Source of the DNA: Aurantiochytrium sp. KH105
Lineage: Eukaryota > Sar > Bigyra > Thraustochytrida > Thraustochytriidae
Length of the DNA stretch: 64,000 nt
Direction of reading: 5' to 3'
Assembly (NCBI GenBank): GCA_003116975.1
Contig: BGKB01000212.1
Coordinates: 50,448 to 114,447 of the forward strand
Positions within the stretch are counted from its first letter, which is position 1; each line of letters opens with the position of its first letter. A program made the position numbers and the translations under genes. Under the pieces are notes generated by a model that saw nothing but the letters and a program-made list of their open reading frames with translations, had not been told where the DNA came from and did no database searches. Positions 39,537-50,810 of this stretch are shown here, in pieces.

Positions 39537-40850
39537 TCATGAAGGAGAGAGAATGAGCATTTTGCCTTTGAGGGCAGGCCAGAGGTCGAGCTGGTTGTTA
39601 CTCGTGATCCAGTCAGTGGTTCGCGCAACAACAAGACGACGACTCATACCATGCTGCGCGATGAGAAAGTCGCACTCTCGAATGGGCGTCTCCTCACGAA
39701 CAACTTCACCCGCCGCCAGTGAGGCGTCCTGAGATGCACTGCCAACGACGAGCGCATAGTGAGCACTTTTACCGTGGCGTTCCTCGGGTGCCGAGCCGGC
39801 TCCACGATCATAGGGAAGAATCGTCACGTGAGATGGCGAAATTGAGGCAGCAAGCGTCTCTGCAGAGATGGCGACGACCTTGGCGCTGAGGCCAGACACA
39901 TTTTCAGCAAGCGAAGCAAGGTCGTCAATCTTGTACAATTCGCCATCCGTGGAATAGCCACGCTGCTGCGCCTCTTGCAAGAGCGATGGCGCTCCTGGCG
40001 CGAGCGCAGCTCCACAGAGGTAGTGGCGCGCCATACGTAGCGCCGCAAGGCCGCACGAGGGTCCAACTTGGCGATGAAGCGGTACATTGAGGAGGGCGAG
40101 GTGAAAACCTGTGGCCTCGGCCGCAAAATGACGCAGGTCTGCGCAGACCTCGGCTTCGATGGCATCCGCGTCGAGGATCTCGGCCGGGAGATCCTCGATG
40201 AGGCGCTTTCGCATCCACACCACGTTTTCGGCGTCAGCAGATTCGTGATCGTAGTCTGGTACCGTCGACGATTGCCCCGTGTCTTGCTCTGCGTTCCTGG
40301 CACGCATTTTGGCGAGCATGCGCTCGAGAGCAGAGACTTGATTCTCTGCTAAATTGTCCAGAATGGGCCGGGCCACTGTGACACTTTCGCAGCACAGATA
40401 GCCGCACTTTGCGTAAAAGCCTTGCGCCGTGGATGTCCAGAGATAGACGTAGGTGTACCCGAGACTTTCGGCCTGATTATGAATGCCATCCATGAGCTGG
40501 CGACCCAAGCCGCTGCCCCGGAGCGTCTCACTGATGACAACAGAAGTCAGGGCGCATGCTGGGCCTTCGCCCTTGTCAGCGACCGCCTGGAGCTGCGCAA
40601 AGCCTACGCAGTGCTCATTATCCGCGCTGTTATCCTCTTTGCTGTTGCCGTGCACCTGCACGAGCCCGAGAAAAACGCTGCTAGCTTCTTGCTGTTCCCG
40701 CAATCGCTGCGCTCTCCGCGCGAGACTCCCGCCCGCAGGCCACTCGGCGTGCAGCAGCGCGCAGGCCTCGTCAACGAGCCGTCGCGCCCGGCCCGTCGTG
40801 GCGCTCGGATCGAGAACGGTGGTGAACGATGATGATGACGACGATGCCAT
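39537..40850 (-). CDS. Fusion of actin N-terminal acetyltransferase (NAA80-like) and actin maturation protease (ACTMAP-like)
   Basis: A 437-residue, uninterrupted single-exon protein. Residues about 20-165 are a GNAT acetyltransferase of NAA80 type: ALLHAEWP (31-38, NAA80 has an NxEWP block), acetyl-CoA loop RGSGLGRQLMDGI (111-123) and YLWTSTAQGFYAKCGY (136-151). Residues about 245-437 match the ACTMAP/C19orf54 cysteine protease: GPSCGLAALRMA (263-274, nucleophile Cys 266), QRGYSTDGELYKIDDL, PYDRG, KSAHYALVVGS (361-371, catalytic His 364) and the C-terminal TSNNQLDLWP. In animals ACTMAP removes the actin N-terminal residue and NAA80 then acetylates the new N-terminus; here both steps sit on one chain. 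An acidic linker of about 80 residues joins them. No poly-proline profilin-binding stretch is visible. ATG at 40850 chosen; 40901 is possible. Confidence 0.88.
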   Translation of the reverse strand: MASSSSSSFTTVLDPSATTGRARRLVDEACALLHAEWPAGGSLARRAQRLREQQEASSVFLGLVQVHGNSKEDNSADNEHCVGFAQLQAVADKGEGPACALTSVVISETLRGSGLGRQLMDGIHNQAESLGYTYVYLWTSTAQGFYAKCGYLCCESVTVARPILDNLAENQVSALERMLAKMRARNAEQDTGQSSTVPDYDHESADAENVVWMRKRLIEDLPAEILDADAIEAEVCADLRHFAAEATGFHLALLNVPLHRQVGPSCGLAALRMARHYLCGAALAPGAPSLLQEAQQRGYSTDGELYKIDDLASLAENVSGLSAKVVAISAETLAASISPSHVTILPYDRGAGSAPEERHGKSAHYALVVGSASQDASLAAGEVVREETPIRECDFLIAQHGMSRRLVVARTTDWITSNNQLDLWPALKGKMLILSPS

Positions 40851-41764
40851 CGTCCTTGCTTTGGATTTCGATTGACACTGAGTGATCATCATGATGATCA
40901 TTGACCGTGACTGACTGACTGACTGTGAGGAAGAAAATACTTGAACTTGAAGGGAAAGTTTCAGAATATCCTATACATTTTCATCATCGTGGCACTGCAT
41001 TGGCCCCGTGCAGTGCCAGAGAAAACCAAAAACACAAAGAACCAAGCCAGCAGTCACAGTTCTTGGGGCGGACGCAACATGCCCTGTATTTCTCTACTCT
41101 TCTTCTTCTTTACTACTCTTTTGCACGAGAAAAATGAGTAAACCAAAAACAAGCTGCTGTTCACGTCCAACACCGTAACACTCGCTCACAGCTGTACCTT
41201 CACCAGGCGTCCGGGGCAGAAAGCTTTGCGCGAGTCTCCACACAAATCTACCGTATGAGAATGCTGAGAGCGCTTCCAATGTGCTTTTACCCAACATGAT
41301 AAACAGGAGAACCGTTTCTCGCGATAAACACAATACACAAAAAAAAAATTAAAAAAAATCCGTTGTCAACTCGAGCGGACTCGGACGGTCACGGTGACCG
41401 CCCGGCCCGACAGCGTTTAGTACTATTTTGGCTCCACGTGAGCTCAACTGAACTCATTATCAGGGTACACGATAAGATTGTATGTCGACGTTTCGAGTTC
41501 AGCAAAGAATACATGATGAAATGACAGTGTGAAGCCAGCGAACAAGCAAGCTCAAGGCTGTACGAACAAATCGCCAAATATACCACTGGGTTGGCCCGAG
41601 GGTGAGACAGCGTGCTGCTACCTGGTTTAGAAAATCAAAGCATAGGTTGTCGCAGTGCGGGCGCAGAAGCTCGCGCAGTTGCGGCGCCTCGCGCGTAACT
41701 GCTATCACAAAAGAAAGTTGCAGGATCGCCAGCAGACGGAGGACGCCTTGCATAAGCACACAAA
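40851..41764. other. Divergent intergenic region
   Basis: Between the fusion gene (-) and the membrane protein gene (+). AT-richer, with an A-rich tract at about 41338-41358. No supportable gene. Confidence 0.6.
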
Positions 41765-42592
41765 ATGAATGCGCAAATTTGGATTCGCATTCTAGGTCTT
41801 CTCGTGGCCGTCACAATGTTTCCTGAGACAATAGACACGGTTTCGCAACTAAAGCACCCGGGGAAACGTCGTCGCATCAAAGTGATCATGTATTTGCTTC
41901 CAGTCCTCAACATTGTGAGCGCTCTTGTCGAAGGATTTTCCCAGTTTTTTTGTCCGATTCTGATCGACTCGTTGACGGTATGCTACTACACGATCAAAGC
42001 AGGCACAAGCTTTTTGTACTGCGATCGTGTTGACTCATTGCTTCACGGGTTTGGGAAACCAAAGCATCAGATGCACCTGCTCGACGCTATTCGAGCGTTC
42101 CATGTGGCCAGCTATATCCTCTGTGTCGGTAAAAGCATACTCTTGTATAAGAGTTTTCTCGTAGATGATGAAATTTGCGCTGTGGAATTTGGCGGCGGAT
42201 CATGGACTTACCTCGATGAGATTCTTTTTACGATTGGAGATTTGTCAACCGTAGGCATGCTTCTCTATATGCAGAGGACCTTTTCCCGAACACACATGGC
42301 TGACGTTGCGTCTGACCCTGTCAAACGATCTTTCCGACGCCTTTTACGCATCACTTTTGTTCCAATGATTTCCACAATTGCTGCAATCTGGCAAATTGCG
42401 GTCGATCCGTCGTCAGCGCCCTATGTTGGAACGTGCGATATGCAAGTGCACATGTTGTGCCTTTTTGCGGCCTATGCCACGTCCCGTGCGAAGCGAAGCC
42501 ACACGCCTGGCCGTTCTGCGATCTATTCTGCTACAAGAATGCAAGGAGGTCGCGCAAGTGGAACATTCGGCTCTGATCCGCACAAATCATGA
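41765..42592 (+). CDS. Multi-spanning membrane protein of unknown function
   Basis: A 275-residue protein with about seven hydrophobic segments: near residues 5-20 (WIRILGLLVAVTMF), 40-58 (VIMYLLPVLNIVSALVEGF), 62-82, 110-130 (FHVASYILCVGKSILLY), 148-168, 195-212 (ITFVPMISTIAAIWQIAV) and 226-240. The count would fit a seven-helix membrane protein, but no receptor signature (DRY, NPxxY) is seen. Basic loops (KHPGKRRR, KRSFRRLLR) suggest cytosolic faces. Codon usage is less GC-rich than for the housekeeping genes to the left. Family not recognised. Confidence 0.65.
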   Translation: MNAQIWIRILGLLVAVTMFPETIDTVSQLKHPGKRRRIKVIMYLLPVLNIVSALVEGFSQFFCPILIDSLTVCYYTIKAGTSFLYCDRVDSLLHGFGKPKHQMHLLDAIRAFHVASYILCVGKSILLYKSFLVDDEICAVEFGGGSWTYLDEILFTIGDLSTVGMLLYMQRTFSRTHMADVASDPVKRSFRRLLRITFVPMISTIAAIWQIAVDPSSAPYVGTCDMQVHMLCLFAAYATSRAKRSHTPGRSAIYSATRMQGGRASGTFGSDPHKS

Positions 42593-43183
42593 GGCAAAAG
42601 ATGGGCCGCGCTCATCGTATTCGCATTGCAGGCTCTGCGTTGAAAGCTCGTCAATGACCCTTGGATCTGTGCCAATGACTGACCTCCTAGGGCCTTATTA
42701 TCCTGATCAACAGTATCTGCTTGGGTGCTGCAGAGAAAGATTCGCCGGGCAGGCAGAATTCTCATCAGATCAACGGGACTTGAGCATTTTTTCCGAAGCA
42801 TCCCGGCCACTCGCCAGGACACAAATTCATTAACGGAATTAGAAGCATCCCAGTCGCTGCAGAGGAAGGATGCACCAGGCGGATAACAGGACCTGATTAT
42901 TGCCAGAAGCATTTCCGCCGCTTCAACGTAGTGCGCCCGATTTAATTTGAGCGCACCCATCAGCATTGCTACGCGTCGTTATGTCCCAAGTTTCTCTGTG
43001 GATTTTTTGTTTCCAAATATATGGCGTATGATCCATATTTTGCGCACCGCTTGACTTTGGCGTCCGTAACTTCCAAGCCCGCGTGTATCACGCTGGATGA
43101 TGAAAGCTACGGATGAGATGAGTGGTTGCGGGAAAGATCTCAACCGAGTCTTCATATTGTTAGTAAAATTTATCTGAACGATT
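42593..43183. other. Gene-free region between convergent genes
   Basis: Short frames on both strands without motifs. Contains the 3' ends of the membrane protein gene and of the kinase pseudogene. Confidence 0.55.
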
Positions 43184-46100
43184 TCATTCAAATGTAAAGT
43201 CGCAGCCAACAATGTCCGGCGTGAGAAGTGGGCGTATTCTTTCTTGCACGATGGCACGTACACCTGAGTCTTTGATTTTGTTCACCATGTACTCACGAAG
43301 ACGCTGCGCTCGAAGCCGGGTCCAAGCTTGCTGCACCACGTGTTTGCTTTGCCAGCAGGCTTTGACTTGCATGTTCCTGGTTTTGACAGGCGCCTGAGTC
43401 GTCGCTTGCATATTGCAGACACCACGCGCAAAAGTGGCACGAGCAGGTTCTACATTTGAGAGCACAGCAGCCATCAAAATCAGCAAAGACCGCCGAACAA
43501 AGGGGGGCATGAGACATTCAAGATCTCGTTATGGACGTCGTGGATGTGATTCTGCGTTGTCGGGTTCACTCCATGTTCGCGGAGCGCTGCGTCGACGCGG
43601 TCACGGAGCTGGCGGTCTTGCTCGGCTGCAGCGTCTCGCTCAAAATGCGCGCGCACGATGTCGAGCAAAGCTGCAAAGTCCTCGTCCGGAGCTGCGGCTG
43701 CAATGGAACGTCCAGGTAGAGCAAGATTACAGTCTGGCGAGACACAGCACATGCTTCCATCCCGGAGCACCTTGACGTGCGGCTGAGCATTAGTGGCAGC
43801 CCGTACCGACCTGCTCAGGCATCTTTCGCACGTGAAGTGGCCGTCAGTGCAAGAGACGCCCTTACTGATGAACCAAATGTCAAGGCAAATTGTACACGAG
43901 GCGACCTTCACAGGCTCGACCTGAAAGGCCTTGTGGCGCATTGCTTGTAGCGCAGTGGGCCGCTGTGCTGGATCCAAAGACTGCAAAGACGAAATAAGCG
44001 ACTGAGTTGCGTCGGATATCTCTGTATCCTTGAAGAGCTCCGCGAGAACCACGCCCACAGAGTACAAGTCCACGGCAGACTCAACCTAATCGACAATTCC
44101 GTGGCGCAGCTCAGGCGCCATATATCTGATGGTAGCCTGCAAAGGCTGGGTCATGATTACATTGTGCATTTGAATACCATCAAAGTCGCCAAGAACGGGT
44201 GACAAGCCTAGTGCGAGAAAGACATTCTCTGGCTTGACGTCGCAGTGCACAAAGCCTTGTGAGTGCAAATCGCGAAGGCCGGATAGAAGACCGATGGCAA
44301 TGCGGCGGCGCGCTACCACATCTGCATGCGGGTTGTCGCGGATCCAGGTAGCAAGATCTCCGCCTTCGTAATACGGCATCAAAATGCAACCGTGATGCGC
44401 ATCTTGCATGGAGACGCCTTCAATTCGCACAACGTAGGCCGATTACATCTGAGCGAGCGCGGTCACTTGGCTGTAAAAGCGGCTGCTCCACTTTTCTTTG
44501 GCAAGATGAAAAGACTTGAGTACAAATTCTCGGCCATTTGGATCACGTACGTGCAGAACACTTTTGCCAGAATTGGGAGCAAGATCCCTGAGTTCCGTAA
44601 AATCTTCGCGCTTTACATTTGTCAGCCAGAGACCCAGCGATGACAGCTCCTGCGGTACGCTTACTTTAATACCCAAGCGCTTGATCCACTCTTGATCGCA
44701 AAGCAACTCAGGGTAGTGTTCCTCCGCATGCCTCAGCACCCGTGCACGCTCCTTGCGCAGCTCGCTGTTCAGCTTGTAAATACTCCCGATCTGAGCAAGC
44801 TTCTGTTCGAGGCCAGGAATATCGGCCTTTGCTTGAGCATCTCCGTTGTCAGCGTCCTCGCGGGCGTACTTGAGATCGTGCTCGAGCCGTTCTCGTTTCC
44901 GCTTACGTTGAGAAATAGAACTAATCAGATGCTGGCCAATGATCGTCGGATTTCCTCCATTGGAGCGTCTGCCGTGGGATCGACGCTCGCCAAGGTCCTG
45001 AGCTCGGCTTCGAATGCTTGCTGCACCGTTTCCAGATCTTTCGCTGACTCGTTTGACCTCTCAGGATGTCTCAGCGTCAAAAAGTATGTCGGCTGGATAC
45101 CAAGGCGCTTGGTGCTCTCATCCAAAGCATCAATGGCCGCCTCGGTATGCTTGCGCGCAGCGCTCGTGTCATGTCGAGTCTCCCAGGCCTTCAAGGCCTC
45201 TACTGCGGTTTGTGTTGCTTCCTGCACTTGCTCAAAGGTCACTCGTACGACAGCATCATCAAGGTCCATAGGGTCGTTCGAGATCTTCTTCCACAGACCA
45301 TGACAGAAGTCAACTGCAGCCTTTGTCCGTGGATCGGCTTGGAGCTTCTCCAGCTGACCTTCGAATCCCCCCCGACAAAGCCTCCCGAATACCCGCGACA
45401 AGGTCGCGTCGAGCTTCATCCCGTTCAGGTACTTTCTTCGATTCTGTCTTGACAGCCTCCTGGAGCATAGTCTGCTCATGTGATTTTTCGTGGAGGATGG
45501 CTTGCTGCCTTTCAAAGTCTGCAAAAGACGTCATCGGATTCTTGCGCAAAAGCTGGTCGGCAAAGACCTGGTGCAGCCTCGGATGGAGGGAAACTTTGTC
45601 TTCTCCACGTTCTGTTCGCACAAGAGAAACCTGGGTAGCTAATGCTCCAAGTTTGCTTGTTTGATCTGTGGCATCGGACACCTTGAAGTCAAGTGCTCGA
45701 TGAGGGTCTGCAAATGCTAGCAGTAGCGCAAACCGGTCCCGCGCGCTTGAAATTCCCATTACTTCGAGACGAGCAGGAGTGAGACGACGGAACTCTTTTA
45801 GAGTTTGCACACCTTGATCGAAAAGGTTGACGACCATCATTCGCAGGGCGTTGCTTTGGAGCTGTGCTAACGGTAACGAGTGTATGAAGGAGAGAAAGCC
45901 GGACAGCTTCGTGTAATGCTTGGAAGAAGCATCCTTAATGGCCTTCCTTATCCCGAGGGACTCGCTCGAAAGTCCTACGCTGTGCCCGAAAAGAAGTTTC
46001 GCTAGAAGGAGAGCAATGTCCTCATCCTTGGCTTCGCAAACGTAAACCAGCGCTGTCTGGACTGGAGTGTCCCGCGCGTCGATTCGGGTCTCGCTAACGA

Positions 46101-48042
46101 CCAAATTTTCTGCCTCCGAGATGTCCTCATTCTTGCACGCCTGCATGAGAGGCGTTTGACTCTGTTCATACAGAGTTTGGTTGCGTTTAAGGGCGTCCTC
46201 AATAGCAGAATTATCGAAGTCGAGGCTGTAATTTCAAATGTCAGAAGTAGGAATTCAACGCGGGTTGCGAGTTTTCTCTGGATCTTACTCGAGCGTTTGC
46301 AATGTTTTGTTCTCTGCGAGTGCATTCGCCAGCGCCGTAGAGCCCTCGTCGCCGAGATTGTTCCTGCGAAGCCTGCGTTCATCATAAGGTGGGACGCCAA
46401 AATGAACGAAATTGCGTCAAGGGTTGCATTCCGCCGCATCCCGTGCGTGAGTGCGTAGGTGAGTTGTGGTCAGCTCTTGTTGCTTTCTTCTTGGGCTTCT
46501 GGCCCATTTTGACTTTGTCGCAATGACTTACTCTAGCGTGTGCAGCGACGCATTGTTCGCGAGTGCGTTCGCGAGCGCCACAGCGCCCTCGTGGCCGATA
46601 TAGTTGCCGCCAAGACTGCGCTCGTCATAACACGAGACGCCAAGATGAATGAAATCGCGCCAAAGATTGCATTCCGTTTCATTTCATGCGTGCGTGAGTA
46701 CGTGAACTGTGACCAGCTCTTGTTGCTTTCTTCTTGGGCATCTGGCCCCACTTCCACTTTTTCGCAATGACTTACTGTAGCGTATGCAGCGACTCATTGT
46801 TCGCGAGTCCATTCGCCAGCGCCAAAGCGCCCTCATCGCCGATATTGTTGTCGGCAAGCCTGCGCTCGTCATAACATGAGACGCCAAGATGAACAAAACC
46901 GCGCCAAGGATTGCATTCCGTCGCATCCCATGCGTGCGTGAGTACGTAAGCTATGGTCAGCTCTTGTTGCTTCTTGAGCTTCTGGCCCCACTTTCACTTT
47001 GTCGCAATGACTTACTGTAGCGTCTGCAGCGACTCGTCGTTCGCGAGTGCGTTTGCTAGCGCCGTAGCGCCCTCGTGGCTGATATTGTTGTACGAAAGAC
47101 TGCGCTCGTCCTAAAATGGGACGCCAAGATGAACGAAATCGCGCCAAGGGTTACATTTCGTCGCATCCCGTGCGTGCGTGCGTACGCGAGTTGTGGTGAG
47201 CTCTTGTTGCTTCTTGGGCTTCTGGCCCCACTTTCACTTTGTCGCAATGACTTACTTTAGCGTTTGCAGCGACTCATTGCCCGCGAGTGCGTTTGCCAGC
47301 GCTGTAGCGCCCTCGTCGTCGATATAGTTGTTGTAAAGACTGCGCTCGTCATAACATGTGACGCCAAGATGAACGAAATTGCGCCAGGGGTTGCATTTCG
47401 TCGCAACCCATGCGTGCGCGCGAAAGTGAGTTGTGGTCAGCTCTTGTTGCTTTCTTCTTGGGCTTCTGGCCCACTTTCACTTTCTCGCAATGACTTACTT
47501 TAGCGTATGCAGCGACTCGTTATTCGCGAGTGCGTTCGCCAGCGCTGTGGCGCCCTCGTCGCCAATCTTGTTGCCGCCAAGACTGCGCTCACCATGACAT
47601 GAGACGCCAAAATGAACAAAATCGCGCCAAGGGTTGCATTTCGTCGCAACACATGCGTGCGTGCGAGCGTGCGTGAGTTGTGGTCAGCTCTTGTTGCTTT
47701 CTTCTTGGGCTTCTGGCTCACTTTCACTTCCTCGCAATGACTTACTTTAGCGTCTGCAGCGACTTATAGCTCGCGAGTGCGTTCGCCAGCGCTGTGGCGC
47801 CCTTGTCGCCGATATCGTTCTTGGCAAGACTGCGCTCGTCATAACATGAAATGCCAAGATGAACGAAGTCGCGTCAAGAATCGCATTCCGTCGCATCCCA
47901 TGCGTGAGTGCGTACGTGAGTTGTGGTTAGCTGTTATTGTGTCTTTTGGGAGCTCTCAGAATTTGTCATTTACGTACTTGACTTCTGTCGCACCGTCTTT
48001 GATCGACTCAACCGCTCTGGTGAGCGCACCTTTGTTGCGCAT
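43184..48042 (-). pseudogene. LRR / ankyrin-like / coiled-coil / protein kinase / RING-like gene, disrupted in its 3' half
   Basis: Proposed 5' part: exon 1 48042-47978 (starts MRNKGALTRAVESI), seven 84-nt LRR exons, then a long exon from 46225; all introns are GT-AG and phase 2, so the frame is kept. Downstream come an ankyrin-like part (TPLMQACKNEDISEAENLV), a SAM-like segment, a coiled coil, and a TKL-like kinase with Lys motif REFVLKSFHL, catalytic loop HCDVKPENVF, DFD in place of DFG, and YMAPEL. A Cys-rich RING-like part follows (CTICLDIW...GHFTCERC, later CALKCRTCSCHFCAWC). Lesions: frame change at a 7-nt G run (45367-45373 on the plus strand), a second at about 44925-44960 that restores the frame, in-frame TAA (44443-44445) and TAG (44086-44088), a frame change at a 6-nt run (43502-43507), and one more near 43330-43410. 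Lesions or assembly errors cannot be separated without reads. Confidence 0.75.
46233..47990 (-). repeat. Tandem array of seven LRR exon+intron units (about 243 bp each)
   Basis: LRR exons on the minus strand: 47829-47746, 47582-47499, 47339-47256, 47099-47016, 46859-46776, 46615-46532 and 46372-46289, each exactly 84 nt = one 28-residue RanGAP/NLR-type LRR (consensus L..N.IGDEGATALANAL, then N.SL.TL). Every exon is bounded by GCAG and GTAAG. Units repeat every 240-247 bp and the introns (156-163 nt) are as similar to one another as the exons, so the exon and intron were duplicated together. All seven exons are free of stops. Confidence 0.9.
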
Positions 48043-50234
48043 TGTCGCCCCTCAAAGCTTCTTATTCGGCCTCTTCACGAAAAACTCAACTTCAAATTAA
48101 TGCTCTGCAAGGGCCAGTATACGCTTGCAGCTAATACAACGTCGACACGTCTTTTCCAAGATGGCGTCGTGAATCTGGCGGCGAGAGCGAGGACGCTGTC
48201 AAGCGACGAGCGAAAGGAGCCGAGACTGCAGCGGCGCGGCAGCCAGAGAGACTTGGCGCCACGTGCACGAGGGCAAAACGGGTGCGTTGTTCTTCGGCGC
48301 GGCTTCTCTACGAGCGTGTTGTGTTTAGTGTCGACGCCGCAAGCGCACAGCAGGCAGACAGGTAGATGTGACGAAGACACCGTCCGTCCGTCCGGCTCCC
48401 GATCGCCCGGTACGCCGCGTGGGTCGAGGGCAGGCAAGAAGGGCGCGCAGCGAAGGAAGCGCAGGAGGGGGCGCCACACGCACGTACGAGCGCGTACGAT
48501 CGCGCGCACGTTTGCCTCGAGCCGAGCCCGCCCACGTGATCGTTCGCGCTCTGCAGCTGGCTGCTCGCATCGCGTTCTCCCGTGGATCGACCGGGGAAAC
48601 TTCCTCGTCATTCGGGAATACCTAAGGTTCCAAACCTGGGTTTCTCCGTAAGCGCCGGATATTCTCCGAAGCGTGCTCAGAGATGAGATGCTGCCCAGCT
48701 GGGCGTGTCTGCGGCCATGGCGGAAGAAGCAGGAGAGGCCAGACGGGGCCACGAGGAGCGCGAGGCAGACGCGTCTGATGAGTAGAAAAGACTGGTAGGC
48801 GCGGCGCTGCTGACGCCGGCGCATGGAGTGAGCCGCTGTTGGTGTGCCACGAACAGACCTCGCATCGCCCCGGCCCAGGGCTAGATGGTTCGCGCGGCGA
48901 AGGTGGTCTCCGCCGCCGGGGATAGGCGATGAGACCGTCTTGCGAAGCTGATCTTTGGCAGCGCCAAGGAAAGAAGGAAGGGAGGGCGCTCTTTGGTTCG
49001 GCGACGCGCGCTTCGGCCGATCCGCTGCTCAGGCTTTTGCGCCGCTGTGGGCCCGCAGAGGCGGATGATGATGGGAAACGTTGGGCTCCTGCGCAACGCC
49101 GCAAAGCAAAGAGATCATTTGTTCAGGGCCGAGGCTTCGTCTCTCTTCTTTTACCCGATTGTTCGCTTTTCAGTGACTCATGAAGTCCGTCTCAATGCCG
49201 TCGCCATATCGCAACTGCCCATTACCGCACATTTGCAGCAAAAGAAGGTGCAAGAGGCTTACAGGAAGCCGTGGGAGCTCCATGAGGCCCGGACAGCGCA
49301 GAATGGTTGGTGGCAAGTTTGAAAAGAATTTGGAACTTGTTTTTGTGGGTGACTGTGGGTGTCTCGACATTGACGGCAGAGTGAGGGTTTTTCAAGCATC
49401 TTTTGAGGGTCGATCCAAGGCTTTTGTTTTGGGGCACTTCTGTTGGTGCCGATGGCCGGCCTGCGCTTCCTTGCTTTTGTAATGGAGGAGAATGAAAGAA
49501 TTGGCAGCAATGAAGGCGTGACACTCGGCATGTCGCGCCGCACAAGGCGGCTAGGGAGAAAGACTTGGATCAATCTTTTCGCTTGTGACCATTCTGTCAT
49601 CGTGGTCGAGCGTACAGAGGTCGAAGTCATGCGCGCAGGATCATCTAGCGTGACAGCTATAGTATTTTGCGGAGGCCAAAGCGAGGACACTTGTGCGCGT
49701 CGCGAGTCGGTTGCTGAGTAAATGTTGCTCTTCTCTAGCCTGGCAGAGAACGAGGCCGTGCAGGCTGAGCACACGCTCAGCGAAGGAGTAATATGGCAAG
49801 GAAAGCTGTGCTGACATGTAATTGGGCATAGAGCTAAGACGTAAAAAGAGGAGTCACGAGATGAAGTCTGTCATGATCGAGCACGCAGTCAAAGGTGGAG
49901 AGATTTTGCGTGATCGAGTTCCAGACACGGCGCCGCCCTTGCTCGTTGCTGTCCGTGGCGGCGACCCGAGCTTTAGAAGCCTCCTTGCTCGACATCACGC
50001 TCACTCGCTGTTACCAAAAGTTCACGCGGCGCGGATACGCGCGCAGTCGCGTTCTTGCTGCTCATGAAGCGCGCGTCCGCGACTACAGGCGACAGTCGAG
50101 TGGGACACCTCGGCTGCTACTTTGCTGCGCAAGAGACCGCCCGGCCGGGCCAGACCAATGCGGGTTTGCAACTGGCAGACAACAGGATGGGTCATGAACA
50201 GACCTGCCTGATGGCAACTTTGCGAAGTAGCGCG

Positions 50235-50306
50235 CAATTTGCGTTGCGCTCACAATTTGCGTTGTGCTCGCGATTTGCGTAGCGCTTACAATTTGTGTTG
50301 CGCAGG
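50235..50306. repeat. 18-bp tandem repeat, four copies
   Basis: Units caatttgcgttgcgctca start at 50235, 50253, 50271 and 50289 with two to four substitutions each. Non-coding context. Confidence 0.9.
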
Positions 50307-50810
50307 CACGGCACCTGATAGAGTGCCAGAAGTTCATCTTGCAGCCTGGCAGTGAGGAAAAGGGAACCCAGCGCGACTGAAGGCACGTGCGCTTTCAGCT
50401 GTTCGCGTGCGGCGTGCGTCATGCGGCACATTTGAATAGTTGAATCGTTGGCGTGTGTCCCAAGAACGCGCACGGTTCGTCATGGCGCGGCTGCAGTGAA
50501 TAGACATTCTCTTTTCTACGTCACTTCCGACGTGTTCATTGCCTTACTAAGAGGGAAGCCAGAAAAAGTACGCACGCACGAGAGCAGCTTGATAACAGAA
50601 GTCGTGGCGACAAGCAAAGACTGCCTAGATCTGTCAGCAGCGAACCCGAGCTTTAGGCAGATACGGGAACTCTATTCAACGAGGATATTTGACCTTTGCC
50701 GTGATCTGCACTAAATTCGCTCATTCGCAACAATATTCGTCGCTCAGACTTACATTTGATTTGTCAATAATACCGCACCCAGTTTGGTCGTCTTCGCGAT
50801 TCGCAGCTCT

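Noticed and set aside
43480-44745. Idea that TAA and TAG are read as glutamine (alternative genetic code)
   Set aside because: Other genes in the window end with TAG or TAA exactly at the expected family C-terminus (kinase at 1904, alanine aminotransferase at 34870, LRR-gene neighbours), and the same locus has frame changes, so decay is simpler.
46233-47990. Regularly spaced direct repeats suggestive of a CRISPR-like array
   Set aside because: Units are LRR exons plus introns with splice signals in a eukaryotic gene; no spacer variability and no cas genes.
49259-49774. A 171-codon minus-strand frame and a 92-codon plus-strand frame over the same bases
   Set aside because: No recognisable family, both strands open, no splice or start support.
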